A DNA stretch of 64,000 bases from an uncultured Phocaeicola sp. Lineage in GTDB: Bacteria > Bacteroidota > Bacteroidia > Bacteroidales > Bacteroidaceae. Made by a program: the position numbers and the translations under genes. Location: NCBI GenBank assembly GCA_944320885.1, contig CALUJE010000014.1, positions 1-64,000 of the forward strand, given 5' to 3'. The notes beneath the pieces are model-generated. The model was not told where the DNA came from. It ran no database searches and was given only the letters and a program-made list of their open reading frames with translations. Positions 46,254-55,514 of the stretch are shown here, piece by piece; position 1 is the first letter of the stretch; every line of letters starts with the position of its first letter.

Positions 46254-46793
46254 TCACTGCCTTTTTTTATATTTAACAGAAAAATAGTTTCTGATGGTAT
46301 CCAGTCCCCTCATGATATGCTTTCTTACTCCGCTTTCACTTAATCCCTCTTCTTCTGCCACTTCCTTATAGTGCTTCTTGTCCACATAGCACTGTTCCAT
46401 AATGCGACGGGTTTGCGGAGGCATCTCTTCAATAAGCTTCATGATGGTCTTTATTCTGTTTTCACTTTCTTTCTGTTCTTCGGAGTTCCATTCCCTGAGC
46501 ATGTGCAGATACGAGTTTATGTGTGCGTTTTTTCTTTCCGTATACCTTAAATAGTCAATGCACAGGTTATGTACGTGTGTATACATGTAGGTCAGAGCCG
46601 TGTCGGCCCTGAATGTATCAATCCGTTGCCACATGTAGTAAAACGATTCACTGACAATGTCCTTGCATATTTCCGGATTAGGGATGTAGCGCAACGCATA
46701 ATAATACAATACGGAATAGCTTTCCTGAAAGAATTGTTCAAACTCCTCCTTGCTTTCGTTTAGTCTTGTCTTTCCGGTGTTTAGCTCTTCCAT
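46254..46793 (-). CDS. ECF-type RNA polymerase sigma-70 factor (Bacteroidetes family)
   Basis: The start at 46793 (MEELNTGKTRLNESKEEFEQ) is supported by a -7 promoter box about 30 bp upstream; an in-frame ATG at 46883 lies upstream of that box. The 179-residue product has region 2 (FFQESYSVLYYYALRYIPNP, then DIVSESFYYMWQR) and region 4 (MPPQTRRIMEQCYVDKKHYKEVAEEEGLSESGVRKH with its helix-turn-helix). It directs RNA polymerase to the SusCD operon when released by the FecR protein encoded next. It is the first gene of the operon that ends with the thioredoxin-like protein. Confidence 0.96.
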   Translation of the reverse strand: MEELNTGKTRLNESKEEFEQFFQESYSVLYYYALRYIPNPEICKDIVSESFYYMWQRIDTFRADTALTYMYTHVHNLCIDYLRYTERKNAHINSYLHMLREWNSEEQKESENRIKTIMKLIEEMPPQTRRIMEQCYVDKKHYKEVAEEEGLSESGVRKHIMRGLDTIRNYFSVKYKKRQ

Positions 46794-46822
46794 GTCGTGT
46801 GAATAATCTCTTTGTCTTTTTG

Positions 46823-46830
46823 CAAAAGTA
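46823..46830 (-). promoter_or_regulatory. -7 promoter box of the sigma factor gene
   Basis: TACTTTTG on the minus strand is a perfect TAnnTTTG match, 30 bp before the start at 46793. The -33 box is not recognisable. Confidence 0.55.
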
Positions 46831-46933
46831 AGAAAAAAAAGGTTTGAATATTCGATTTTTCTGTCTCTTTTGTTGAGAGGCACTGTCAGACTTTTTTAGG
46901 GGAAAAGAGAAGAGGATAGCTTTTTAGAAAAAT

Positions 46934-47105
46934 CGGGAAAGCATAAGTTACAGTATTATATTAAATGAATAAACCACACATCATCAAGTTTTTATATTAT
47001 CTACCATACACCATGAAAACATTTCTTACGAAGTTTATTTTTCTCCTCTTTTAATTGTATTTGTACTTGTTAAAAATAAAGTAACTCTGTAACTTATGCT
47101 TCCCG
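46934..47105. repeat. 172 bp element bounded by 19-20 bp inverted repeats
   Basis: The left end reads CGGGAAAGCATAAGTTACAG (46934-46953) and the right end CTGTAACTTATGCTTCCCG (47087-47105). They are reverse complements except for one extra A on the left. The interior of about 133 bp is AT-rich and has no convincing frame. No clear target duplication flanks it. It could be a small non-autonomous mobile element, a long-range hairpin or paired regulator sites. Confidence 0.6.
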
Positions 47106-47432
47106 ACATTCATTGGTTATGTTATAAGTTTCATTTTTCTCCTCTATTATAAATAATTGTACAAAGTAAGTGAAAGAGAGTAATATTTTATAATTGTTTC
47201 ATTTTTCAGTCTCTATTTTTCCTAAGACGTTGCAAATGTATAAAGCTTTTCATATGTATGTGTGTTTTTGATGTTAATAAATGTAAATATTAATACTGTT
47301 AGATATTTAATTGATTTATATCAAGTCTATATGTATTGTTTTGCAATTAAATGATAGTAAAATGATATATCTTTATATACAAGATATACAAGGACGTTGG
47401 TTGGCTTGTCTTATCTCGTATCAGTTCTGAAT

Positions 47433-47475
47433 GAAAAACACCCCGGACTGTTTTTTTGTTTGCAGTCCGGGGTGT
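47433..47475 (-). terminator. Terminator of the SusC-SusD transcript
   Basis: Perfect 13 bp arms ACACCCCGGACTG (47438-47450) and CAGTCCGGGGTGT (47463-47475), followed on the minus strand by TTTTTC. It lies about 35 bp after the susD stop at 47509. Confidence 0.88.
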
Positions 47476-47508
47476 AAATTTTATGTGTATAAGATAATAA
47501 ATATCTGT

Positions 47509-49173
47509 TTATTGGCTTACGTTGTCAGGATTCTGTTCGAGTAGTGGATTTGAGTCAATATCACTTTGTGGAATCTTCCAAAGGAAGCTCTTCTTGGGCA
47601 AGAATGTCATTTCCGTACTGAAGCGATTCTTTCTGCGTGAGTTGGTGTTCGATGACAGCATCTCGTTTTTCAGATAGATAGCATGGTTCTTGTTTACAAA
47701 AGCTTGTGCACGTTTGCCCAATACGCCTTTACGCAACTGGTCAAAGTAGGCCTTGCTTTCACCCGGGAATTCCCAAAGTCTCTCTTGCAGTATGGCTTCA
47801 TCCATTTCCTGCTGGCTCATTTCCGGCAGTTCATCCAGTCCGGCACGCATGTGTACCAGATTCAGTTCTGTCAGTCCATCACCGGCTTTCAGTAAGTTGG
47901 CAGCTTCCGCATAGTTCAGCAATACTTCCGAATAGCGCAACATAGGATAGTTCGTTCCCGGATCTGTGTTCCACATTACAGCGTCAGCCCATGGGTCAAA
48001 GAATTTTGCGTTGAGCAATGTATGGAAGGCGTATCCTTCCGGCAGATAGATGTTGCCGTCAGCGTCCACCCAGTTTTGTGTTTCGAAGTCATAGTTGTAG
48101 GTTACGCTGGTTTTACTGTCGGTAAATTCAGTCAGGATAATATTTTTTCGTACATCTTTGGCCTCATATGATTCGTAGAATTCACCCGGTATACCCATAC
48201 GGCAGTTATATGTTCCTGCTACATTCTTCAGTCCGCTGGAGTTTCCTGTTCCGAAATCCACACCCATGTCGTTTCCTCCGCCGTTACCTGCAAAATACTG
48301 CAGTTCGAAAACAGACTCCTGATTATTCTTTGCGTTTTGGTTGAACCAATACCAGATATCGTTATAGTTCTTTACCAGATCATATTTCTGACTAGAGATA
48401 ACCAGTCCGCTGTATTTCTTGCTTTCTTCCAATTCCTCCTTGTTGGCACCAAAGTTATCTTCGCTGCTGATGGTTGCCTTATACAGGTAGGCCTCTCCCA
48501 GCAGGGCATAGCATGAGCCTTGTGAAGCACGCCATACGTCATATCCGCTTGTTCCTCGTTCAGGCAGCATTCCAGAAGCATCTTTCAGGTCGGTGAAGAT
48601 ACGTTCCCATACCTTGTCGGCCGATTCGCGTGGCACCTTCAGTCCTCCCAGTCCGGAAGTATAGCTTACCGGAATCGGACAGCCTCCGTAGATACGTACC
48701 AGATAGTAGAATGAGTATGCGCGTAAGAACAGTGCCTGGCCTTTTACACGCAGTTTTTCCGTATCATCCATATCAATGGTTTCCACTCTTTCCAGAACAA
48801 TGTTGGCATCGTTGATGGCTGCGTATGCGTTTGACCAGAGATTGCTGAAAGTATAACTTACGTTGTTTACATCGTTCCATGCATTCGTATTGTCCAGTAA
48901 TGGCTGTTCCTTACGGTAGTTGGGTTCACCAAGGTCTGTAGCTACTTCCAGTCGGGCCACTACGTTACGTGCGTTACCAGCCATGTTTCTGAAAGCACGA
49001 TATGTATTGTTCAGCGCGGCATTGATATCTGAGCTGGAGTTATAGAAGGCATCAGGTGAGATAAATGTATACGGATTTTCATCCAGGTCAGTACATCCGG
49101 TATACACTGCGGCAGCAAGTGCCACGGCGCCGAATGTTGCATATTTTTTTATTTGAGATACTATTGAGTTCAT
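47509..49173 (-). CDS. SusD/RagB-like lipoprotein of the uronic-acid polysaccharide locus
   Basis: The 554-residue lipoprotein (Cys27 in YTGCTDLDENPYTFI) has the standard SusD build: helical TPR-like units (KGQALFLRAYSFYYLVRIYGG), a ligand loop region, and the C-terminal RxxEF-like part (ILQERLWEFPGESKAYFDQLRKG). Large aromatic-rich loops (DIWYWFNQNAKNN) fit glycan binding. It pairs with the SusC ending 18 bp upstream and is the last gene before a strong terminator. The lyase and glycuronyl hydrolase upstream suggest a uronic-acid-containing ligand. Confidence 0.95.
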   Translation of the reverse strand: MNSIVSQIKKYATFGAVALAAAVYTGCTDLDENPYTFISPDAFYNSSSDINAALNNTYRAFRNMAGNARNVVARLEVATDLGEPNYRKEQPLLDNTNAWNDVNNVSYTFSNLWSNAYAAINDANIVLERVETIDMDDTEKLRVKGQALFLRAYSFYYLVRIYGGCPIPVSYTSGLGGLKVPRESADKVWERIFTDLKDASGMLPERGTSGYDVWRASQGSCYALLGEAYLYKATISSEDNFGANKEELEESKKYSGLVISSQKYDLVKNYNDIWYWFNQNAKNNQESVFELQYFAGNGGGNDMGVDFGTGNSSGLKNVAGTYNCRMGIPGEFYESYEAKDVRKNIILTEFTDSKTSVTYNYDFETQNWVDADGNIYLPEGYAFHTLLNAKFFDPWADAVMWNTDPGTNYPMLRYSEVLLNYAEAANLLKAGDGLTELNLVHMRAGLDELPEMSQQEMDEAILQERLWEFPGESKAYFDQLRKGVLGKRAQAFVNKNHAIYLKNEMLSSNTNSRRKNRFSTEMTFLPKKSFLWKIPQSDIDSNPLLEQNPDNVSQ

Positions 49174-49191
49174 ATGTATATAGTATTAAGG

Positions 49192-52100
49192 TTAGAATTT
49201 AGCATTGATACCAAACATGATAGTTTTTGCCCATGGGTTACTGATATCACCGTTTTCAGGGTTGTAGCCGCGGGTAGTAGAGGCTGTAAAGAAGTTCTGG
49301 AGGTTTACGTTGAAAGTCAGTTTCTTCACAGTCTTGATACCGAGCAGTGAGGTGAAATCATAGCTTAATTGTATGTTCTTCAGGATAAAGTAATACCAGT
49401 TGGCATTTGTACGTGTACTGAAATAGTTTACCGTACCGGCTTTCGGATATGTTCCGTTCGGGTTACTTTCACTCCACCACTTGCTGTAAGCCTCTTTGGT
49501 AGGGATGTATGACTGTCCGGCAATCTGGTTGTCTGCATTGAAGGCATAGTTTCCGTTGTTTGCGTATCCGATGGCTGATGCAAAACCGTCTTCAGCACCC
49601 AGAGCCGATGCATAGTCGGTGGCGCCCTGTCCGTAAATGTTCAGTTTAAAGTCTTTGTATTTTACTCCAACACTGAATCCATAATAATATTTTGGTTCGG
49701 TAGAACCCAGGCAGACAAAGTCATCTACGTCGATAGAACCGCTGTTGTCTACATCTTCATACATTTCAGCTCCGATTTCCGCGCGTCCGGCTTCTCCCGG
49801 TACTTTAGCAAGGTATTCGTCCAGCTGTTCTTGTGTCTTGATGATTCCCAGTGATTTGCGTGCCCATACAGAGTTGACCGGATGTCCTACTTGCAATATG
49901 CGTGCTATACCTGTGTTGCCCGGGTTGCTTGCAACTCTTTCCACGTCGTCATAGAGTGCACGTATCTTGTTGGTATTATAAGTGACGTTGAATGAAGCGT
50001 CGATGGCCCAGTCTTTATCTTGATAAATATCTCCGCTGATGGTAAATTCCACACCGTGATTACCTACTTCACCCACATTGCTCATTACGTTTTTGAATCC
50101 GGAAGAACTCGGTATCGGAGTATTGTAGAGCAGGTCTCGTGTGATACGTTTATAATAGTCAAAGTTCATGTGCAAACGATCCCACAGACTGATGTCGAAT
50201 CCAAGGTCAAACTGTGTGGTACGTTCCCATTTCAAATTCGGGTTACCTACAGTTTCTCCATATCCGGGCAATGCTATCGTTCCGTCAGAATAACTGTTGT
50301 CTGCACTGGTCGAAAGCTGTGGTAATGATTGATAGTTACCAATTTCCTGGTTACCGGTTATACCCCAGCTTCCACGGATTTTCAGGTTGGTAATTACTTT
50401 GTTGTCTTTCAGGAATCCTTCTTCTGAAACTCGCCAGGCCAGACCTACTGATGGGAACAGACCCCACTTGTTGTTTGCTCCGAAACGTGATGAACCGTCG
50501 TAACGTGCGGTAGCGGTAAGCAGGTATTTGTCGTTGTATGCATAGTTTACACGTCCTGTAAATGATATCAGCTTGTTGCTGTAAATATTGCTGCTCCAGT
50601 CACTCAGTTCTTTTCCGTCGATTTTCCATGCACCCAGCAGGTCATTGTCAAAAGCTCCTGAGCTTACATCAATATCTTCATATTTGTAATCCTGATAGGA
50701 ATATACCCCGGTTACGGTAAGTCTGTGGGCTCCCCACTGGTTCTTGTAAGTAACGATGTTATCCATCAGTTTACTGCGGTTCTTGTTCCATGCATTGGTT
50801 CCGGTACCGCTGGTTGCGTCTTTTGAGATGTTTGCGGCTGTCTGCGTTCCGGCATAGTAGTATCTGCGTGTGTTTTTTGTATCATATCCTATGCTCAGCT
50901 TGTAGCTCAGATGTTCGTTGAAAGTTACTTCTGCATAGAAGTTACCCAAGAAACGCTGACGTTTGTAACGGTCGGTTATGGCAGCGATGTCGGCAACCGG
51001 ATTGAATATACATCCGGAACCTGAAATGATGTTCCATGAACCGTCTTCGTTTTTCACCGGTTGATTGGGGTAACCGCCGCGTGAGATATCACCGACAGCG
51101 TTGTCAAAAACGTTCTGGGTTGAATTGGTAAACTGGATGCTTGATCCTACAGTCAGCCAGCTGTTGAACTTATGTGTAAGGTTGCTGTGTACTGAATATT
51201 TCTCATAACCTTGATTTTCAATCAGTCCGTCCTGGTCATAGTATCCGGCTGAAATCATGTAGTTCGTATTGTTTGTTCCACCGTCGAAGGTTACGTTATA
51301 ATCTTGCGTAAGGGCGGTAGGTTGTATGATTTCCTTTTGCCAGTTAGTCCATTTGCCGTTGGCTGGTGCTTCCTGTCCTGTATAATCCAGAAAATCCTGT
51401 CCTGTAATCAGATTCATCAGTCGGTCTCGGATCTGTATACCGGTCGAGAGGTTGACAGATACGTTTTTGGTACCCTTGCTTCCTTTCTTGGTTGTAATCA
51501 TGATGACACCGTTTGCACCACGTGAACCGTAGATAGCTGTTGAAGAAGCATCCTTCAATACCTCCATTGATTCGATGTCGGCAGGGTTGATGTCATTCAG
51601 GTCACCGTCCATCAAGGGAAATCCGTCTACTACATACAACGGGTCACTGCTGGAGTTGATAGAACCGGTACCACGGATACGGATGGTAGGAGTTTCTCCC
51701 GGTTTGTTGTTGGTGAATACGGCTACACCCGATGATTTTCCCTGTAGTGCTGTCAGCGGACTGGATGCGATGGTTGAGGTGATGGCTTCGGTCTTCAGCT
51801 GGGTTGCCGAACCGGTCAGGTCACTTTTCTTCATTGTACCGTATCCCACTACGATAACTTCATCAAGCAACTCGTTATCTTCCTGCAATACGATTGCGAT
51901 AGGGGTAGAAGAGGCTTTTACACTTTGGGTGATATAACCTACATACGAAACTACCAGAGTGGAATTGGCTGGTGCGTTCAGATTGAAGTTTCCGTCATAG
52001 TCGGTAATTGTTCCGATACTTGTACCTTTAACCACAACACTGGCACCGATAATCGGTTCACCGGATGTGTCTTTAACATTTCCCGTAATTTTTTGTTGGG

Positions 52101-52194
52101 CATAAGTGAACACGGATATTCCCATCAGTATGCAGAGCATAAGCAATTTCTGAATACATGTCGTGTTCACATGATTGGAAAAGCTTCTTTTCAT
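49192..52194 (-). CDS. SusC-type transporter of the uronic-acid polysaccharide locus
   Basis: The 1000-residue protein has a signal region (LLMLCILMGISVFTYAQQ), a regulatory-like beta domain (GNVKDTSGEPIIGASVV), a conserved TonB-box-like VVVGYGTMKKSDLTGS, a plug with LKDASSTAIYGSRGANGVIM and a barrel ending in FGINAKF. This is the classical polysaccharide-utilisation form of SusC, shorter than the other four here. It has no STN domain. It is transcribed from a promoter in the 200 bp gap after the lyase gene and shares a transcript with susD. Confidence 0.95.
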   Translation of the reverse strand: MKRSFSNHVNTTCIQKLLMLCILMGISVFTYAQQKITGNVKDTSGEPIIGASVVVKGTSIGTITDYDGNFNLNAPANSTLVVSYVGYITQSVKASSTPIAIVLQEDNELLDEVIVVGYGTMKKSDLTGSATQLKTEAITSTIASSPLTALQGKSSGVAVFTNNKPGETPTIRIRGTGSINSSSDPLYVVDGFPLMDGDLNDINPADIESMEVLKDASSTAIYGSRGANGVIMITTKKGSKGTKNVSVNLSTGIQIRDRLMNLITGQDFLDYTGQEAPANGKWTNWQKEIIQPTALTQDYNVTFDGGTNNTNYMISAGYYDQDGLIENQGYEKYSVHSNLTHKFNSWLTVGSSIQFTNSTQNVFDNAVGDISRGGYPNQPVKNEDGSWNIISGSGCIFNPVADIAAITDRYKRQRFLGNFYAEVTFNEHLSYKLSIGYDTKNTRRYYYAGTQTAANISKDATSGTGTNAWNKNRSKLMDNIVTYKNQWGAHRLTVTGVYSYQDYKYEDIDVSSGAFDNDLLGAWKIDGKELSDWSSNIYSNKLISFTGRVNYAYNDKYLLTATARYDGSSRFGANNKWGLFPSVGLAWRVSEEGFLKDNKVITNLKIRGSWGITGNQEIGNYQSLPQLSTSADNSYSDGTIALPGYGETVGNPNLKWERTTQFDLGFDISLWDRLHMNFDYYKRITRDLLYNTPIPSSSGFKNVMSNVGEVGNHGVEFTISGDIYQDKDWAIDASFNVTYNTNKIRALYDDVERVASNPGNTGIARILQVGHPVNSVWARKSLGIIKTQEQLDEYLAKVPGEAGRAEIGAEMYEDVDNSGSIDVDDFVCLGSTEPKYYYGFSVGVKYKDFKLNIYGQGATDYASALGAEDGFASAIGYANNGNYAFNADNQIAGQSYIPTKEAYSKWWSESNPNGTYPKAGTVNYFSTRTNANWYYFILKNIQLSYDFTSLLGIKTVKKLTFNVNLQNFFTASTTRGYNPENGDISNPWAKTIMFGINAKF

Positions 52195-52238
52195 GTTCTT
52201 ATTAGATTAAAAGTTAAACTTAAGGTTGTATGTTTATG

Positions 52239-52270
52239 CAAAACAAGCAAATTAAAATTTAAAATACAAT
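52239..52270 (-). promoter_or_regulatory. Probable promoter of the SusC-SusD genes
   Basis: On the minus strand a -33-like ATTG (52270 to 52267), a 20 bp spacer and a -7-like TTGTTTTG (52246 to 52239) each differ by one base from consensus. The position about 45 bp before the SusC start fits. Confidence 0.4.
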
Positions 52271-52324
52271 TTTTTTCTTTAAGATTTTTATGTTAGTTTT
52301 TCTTTGAAATAATTTCTGTTTGAT

Positions 52325-52354
52325 AAAAATGCTGCGAGAGATATAGCATTTTTT
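52325..52354. terminator. Terminator between the lyase and SusC genes
   Basis: Perfect 9 bp arms AAAAATGCT (52325-52333) and AGCATTTTT (52345-52353) lie about 40 bp after the lyase stop on the minus strand and end in T-rich sequence, so the two-enzyme transcript probably stops here. Confidence 0.6.
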
Positions 52355-52394
52355 AGAGCATTAATATATATTCATATCTTTCTGCGCAATATTT

Positions 52395-54299
52395 TCAAAG
52401 TTTGCTGAGCGTATAGTTAATTTGTTGTTGCAGTTTTTTTGATTTTACTTTTAAATGTATACGGAATATGTTATTGTTCCATATCTTTGATAGTCCGCTG
52501 TCTGTTAATTGGATGGGTTCAATAATAGCACTCAGTTGTTTTTTGTCATAGTGAATGATATATTCTTGATTTTTCAGTCTTAAGATAATTTTTCCATCAT
52601 ATGCAACCGTAGGGGTAGCGGCTGTCATTAGAATGATTTCAGGTGAGGCAATCAGTTTATTCAGAATATATCTTTCTTCAAAATGTATCTGCTGCTTTTT
52701 ATTCCGTAATTTTATGCTGCGGTTCCATTCTTTGACATTTGCTTCAGATGGGTAGGCAGATGAGATATCCAAAGAGAACCCATTTTCCTCCGATGAGATA
52801 AAGGTTTTAAGGTCTCTTGCTTTATAAGAAGCGCCGGGAGCCTGTTCTACATTGTTTATAATGGGAGTATTATGGTAAGAAGAGCGGGTTGTCCATATTT
52901 TATAGCGGTCTTTTGAAAAAGTTTGTTTGGTATAGGCTTCTGGCCCAACATCTATTATCAGTGGATTACCATCGGCGTAAACAATATAGTTGCCTACATC
53001 ATTATGATTGTGACTCTGGTTGTTGTGTCCACCTTTTACAGTAAAAGAAAGGCCACTGTTGTTCTGCTTGTCACTTCGTGCTACGAATACTTCTGAATCG
53101 GGAAGATATTCCGTAAGACTGTAAATGTTGTCAGAACCTTGTTGCAATAGCCCGTGTATGTTTGTCAGAGTATACAGGAATCTTCCTAATGATTCACCTT
53201 TTCCTGTGGCTACAGGTTTGTTGTCGTGGATAAGTTCGTCTCTTCGGATAGTAGAAAAGCTCTGTAATTGTTTGCTGTCAATGAATCTTCCGAAATTGTA
53301 TACGATTCCGGGATGCAGAGAGGTTGTTGCAGAAGCATCGCCAAAATTGATAAAATGCTTATTCCCCATGTAAATTTTATAGATAAAATTGCCGATGTTA
53401 TTGAATTTTTCTTCATGAGCTAAGGTCAGTTTACCTTTAGTGGCCATGCTTATCAGTTGGATACAGTCAAATAATGCTCCGCCTGCATTTGCCCAATATC
53501 CGGGTCCTTCTTCGCAACCTCCGTCGTCCGGATAGTTGGAATAGAATGTGTTTAAAACCTGAAATATATGTTGCAAGTCGGATGCTTTTTCCTCCAGTGG
53601 CATGTCAGATAACAGGACAACTGCAATCCAGTTAGAGCATATCCATGAGTTCCAATTGTTTGCTACTGACATCCATTCATATTGGTTATTTCGGCATGGG
53701 GTGATGATGCGTCTTTGCAGTTCTGATTTGATACGTTTGTTAAGTAGAGGCGATATTTTTTCAAGACTGTCTTTGAACATGTATTGCATCCATGCCAGAT
53801 CGCCTGCTGCCTGTGATTCATAGATGGCGACAATTTGATTATCCGGTGATGGAAGACTTGTAGGGTAGTGGGCCGGAAGTCCCCACCATGTTTCTTCGCA
53901 AAGAGACCATATCCCGTTTACAATATCAGACAGGAAACGTCCTTTGTTTTCCAGAATCTCTCCCATGACCAGGGCGTTTAGTTTATTCCTTTTTTCAAAA
54001 TATACTGTCTGGTAGTTATTGCGGTTTCCGGTTAATGCGAATTCCATAAACAGTGTTGCCGGAAGTGATTGCCATGAAGTATGCAGATGTTTTTCTGCAT
54101 TTGCAATATACGGCTTTTTTATGGAGTCGGGTATCTGGTTCCAATATGGATCTCCGTAAGCAGGATATGGATGGAATTCCTTATCCAGCGCCTCTTTTAT
54201 CAGTTCCTGATTCCAGTCCTTTAATGAAGAGCCAAAACTGTATATGGAGAAGTTTATAAATATCAGGAATGTCAAAAATGATATGTTCTTCGTGTTCAT
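52395..54299 (-). CDS. Heparinase II/III-like polysaccharide lyase
   Basis: The 634-residue protein has a signal peptide (MNTKNISFLTFLIFINFSIYSFGS), an N-terminal (alpha/alpha) toroid (about 30-380) with the conserved VANNWNSWICSNW near 212 and DGGCEEGPGYW near 255, and a C-terminal beta-sandwich domain of the heparinase II/III type with GGHNNQSHNHNDVGNYIVYA near 425. Such lyases split uronic-acid-containing polymers by beta-elimination and leave an unsaturated uronate at the new end. The exact lyase family cannot be given by eye. The gene is visibly more AT-rich than the SusCD genes after it. It follows the GH105-type gene by 12 bp; the two enzymes act in sequence. Confidence 0.88.
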   Translation of the reverse strand: MNTKNISFLTFLIFINFSIYSFGSSLKDWNQELIKEALDKEFHPYPAYGDPYWNQIPDSIKKPYIANAEKHLHTSWQSLPATLFMEFALTGNRNNYQTVYFEKRNKLNALVMGEILENKGRFLSDIVNGIWSLCEETWWGLPAHYPTSLPSPDNQIVAIYESQAAGDLAWMQYMFKDSLEKISPLLNKRIKSELQRRIITPCRNNQYEWMSVANNWNSWICSNWIAVVLLSDMPLEEKASDLQHIFQVLNTFYSNYPDDGGCEEGPGYWANAGGALFDCIQLISMATKGKLTLAHEEKFNNIGNFIYKIYMGNKHFINFGDASATTSLHPGIVYNFGRFIDSKQLQSFSTIRRDELIHDNKPVATGKGESLGRFLYTLTNIHGLLQQGSDNIYSLTEYLPDSEVFVARSDKQNNSGLSFTVKGGHNNQSHNHNDVGNYIVYADGNPLIIDVGPEAYTKQTFSKDRYKIWTTRSSYHNTPIINNVEQAPGASYKARDLKTFISSEENGFSLDISSAYPSEANVKEWNRSIKLRNKKQQIHFEERYILNKLIASPEIILMTAATPTVAYDGKIILRLKNQEYIIHYDKKQLSAIIEPIQLTDSGLSKIWNNNIFRIHLKVKSKKLQQQINYTLSKL

Positions 54300-54311
54300 G
54301 ATAAAAACAGA

Positions 54312-55487
54312 TTATTGCAGGTTCTTGATTTTTTCTGATGCAGCCAATAAAAATGCTCCAACTCCGAAATCTGCAGTTGTCGTGGGGCCTACATTCTTAT
54401 GTTGGTCGGCTCTTTCTCCGATAGGTTGTACGTATCCTATCGTACCGTCTGGCTGCAGTGCTATTGTTTCCAGATAATTCCATGCTTTGTCGGCAATAGG
54501 CTGATAAGTCGTTTTGTCTAAAATATGATTGTTTATTCCCCACAATAGTCCATAAGTGAAAAATGCGGTTCCGCTTGTTTCCCGGCCGGATACATATGAC
54601 TGATCTATAAGACTGCGTGTCCAGTATCCTTCAGGCTGCTGACATGAAGCCAACGATTGGGCCATCTTCCTGAAGACTTCCAGATATTCAGCCTTGTGTG
54701 GGTCATTGGCCGGTAATTCTTCCAGTACTTTTGCCAGTGCCGCAAAGACCCATCCGTTTCCACGTGACCAGAAATCTTTGATTCCGTTGGGAGTTTTATG
54801 TTGGGGATATACATATTTTGCGTCACGATAGAAAAGAGCATGTTCTTCGTCATAAAGAAGTTTCTTGGTGTACGAGAAATATTCGTACAGTTTATCCAGA
54901 TAAATCTTTTCATGAGTAATGTTATACAGTTTGGTCATTACGGGCATAACCATGTATAATCCGTCGGCCCACCACCAGTAATCGTTTTGTGGTGTAGATA
55001 CTTCATAACTCATAACCTCTTTGGCTCTGGCTATTTTGTTTTCATTTTTTATTGAATCCATGTTATACAGATCCATGTATACCTGAAAGCATATTTGCCA
55101 GTCTCCGAAAAGAACATATTCATCGGTTTCTCCGTAACTGTATTTCCATTCATTTTTGTTGTCTGAACGTGCACCTTTCCATAGGTTTTGTTCCGCCCAT
55201 TTTTCTGTATAATCCTTATATTTCTCGTTTTGGGTAACATGATATGCTGCTAGGTTCCCCGTATGATATGCGGCATGGTGCCAGAAGGCATTCCCGGAAT
55301 TGGGATTCTGTTTCTGCCAATGTTGGTTCACTTTATCTATGATATTGGTAATATGTTGTCTGGACGAATCGGTTTGTGAGGTGACCTCAGAACTGGATGG
55401 ATGATTGGAACCGGATTTATTGGAATTATTGCAGGCTATGCATGCACAACCTATCAGAAAGACAGGAATAAAAGATAGTATTTTCAT
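54312..55487 (-). CDS. GH88/GH105-type unsaturated glycuronyl hydrolase lipoprotein
   Basis: The enzyme removes the 4,5-unsaturated uronic acid that a lyase leaves on an oligosaccharide. The 391-residue product has a lipoprotein-like signal (FLIGCACIACNN; Cys14 or Cys19) and a six-hairpin (alpha/alpha) barrel. The likely catalytic Asp lies in YWWWADGLYM (about 170-179), with SRGNGW (about 240-245) and SGTAFFTYGLLWG (about 306-318) also conserved. It is the first gene of the two-enzyme transcript, with a -7 box just upstream. Pairing with a heparinase II/III-like lyase fits breakdown of a glycosaminoglycan, pectin side chain or other uronate polymer; the polymer cannot be named. Confidence 0.9.
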   Translation of the reverse strand: MKILSFIPVFLIGCACIACNNSNKSGSNHPSSSEVTSQTDSSRQHITNIIDKVNQHWQKQNPNSGNAFWHHAAYHTGNLAAYHVTQNEKYKDYTEKWAEQNLWKGARSDNKNEWKYSYGETDEYVLFGDWQICFQVYMDLYNMDSIKNENKIARAKEVMSYEVSTPQNDYWWWADGLYMVMPVMTKLYNITHEKIYLDKLYEYFSYTKKLLYDEEHALFYRDAKYVYPQHKTPNGIKDFWSRGNGWVFAALAKVLEELPANDPHKAEYLEVFRKMAQSLASCQQPEGYWTRSLIDQSYVSGRETSGTAFFTYGLLWGINNHILDKTTYQPIADKAWNYLETIALQPDGTIGYVQPIGERADQHKNVGPTTTADFGVGAFLLAASEKIKNLQ

Positions 55488-55514
55488 TGTATTATATTTA
55501 TAAGGTTAGTACCA

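Larger units (their letters stand above)
46794..47508. other. AT-rich intergenic region upstream of the sigma factor
   Basis: This 715 bp gap lies between the sigma factor start and the stop of a susD gene, both on minus. It holds the sigma gene's -7 box (46823-46830), a long inverted repeat (46934-47105), two related stretches TTTTTCTCCTCT (near 47039 and 47132) and the terminator of the upstream polysaccharide operon (47433-47475). From about 47150 to 47430 the sequence is very AT-rich and I see no gene, although a small RNA could be hidden there. Confidence 0.55.
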
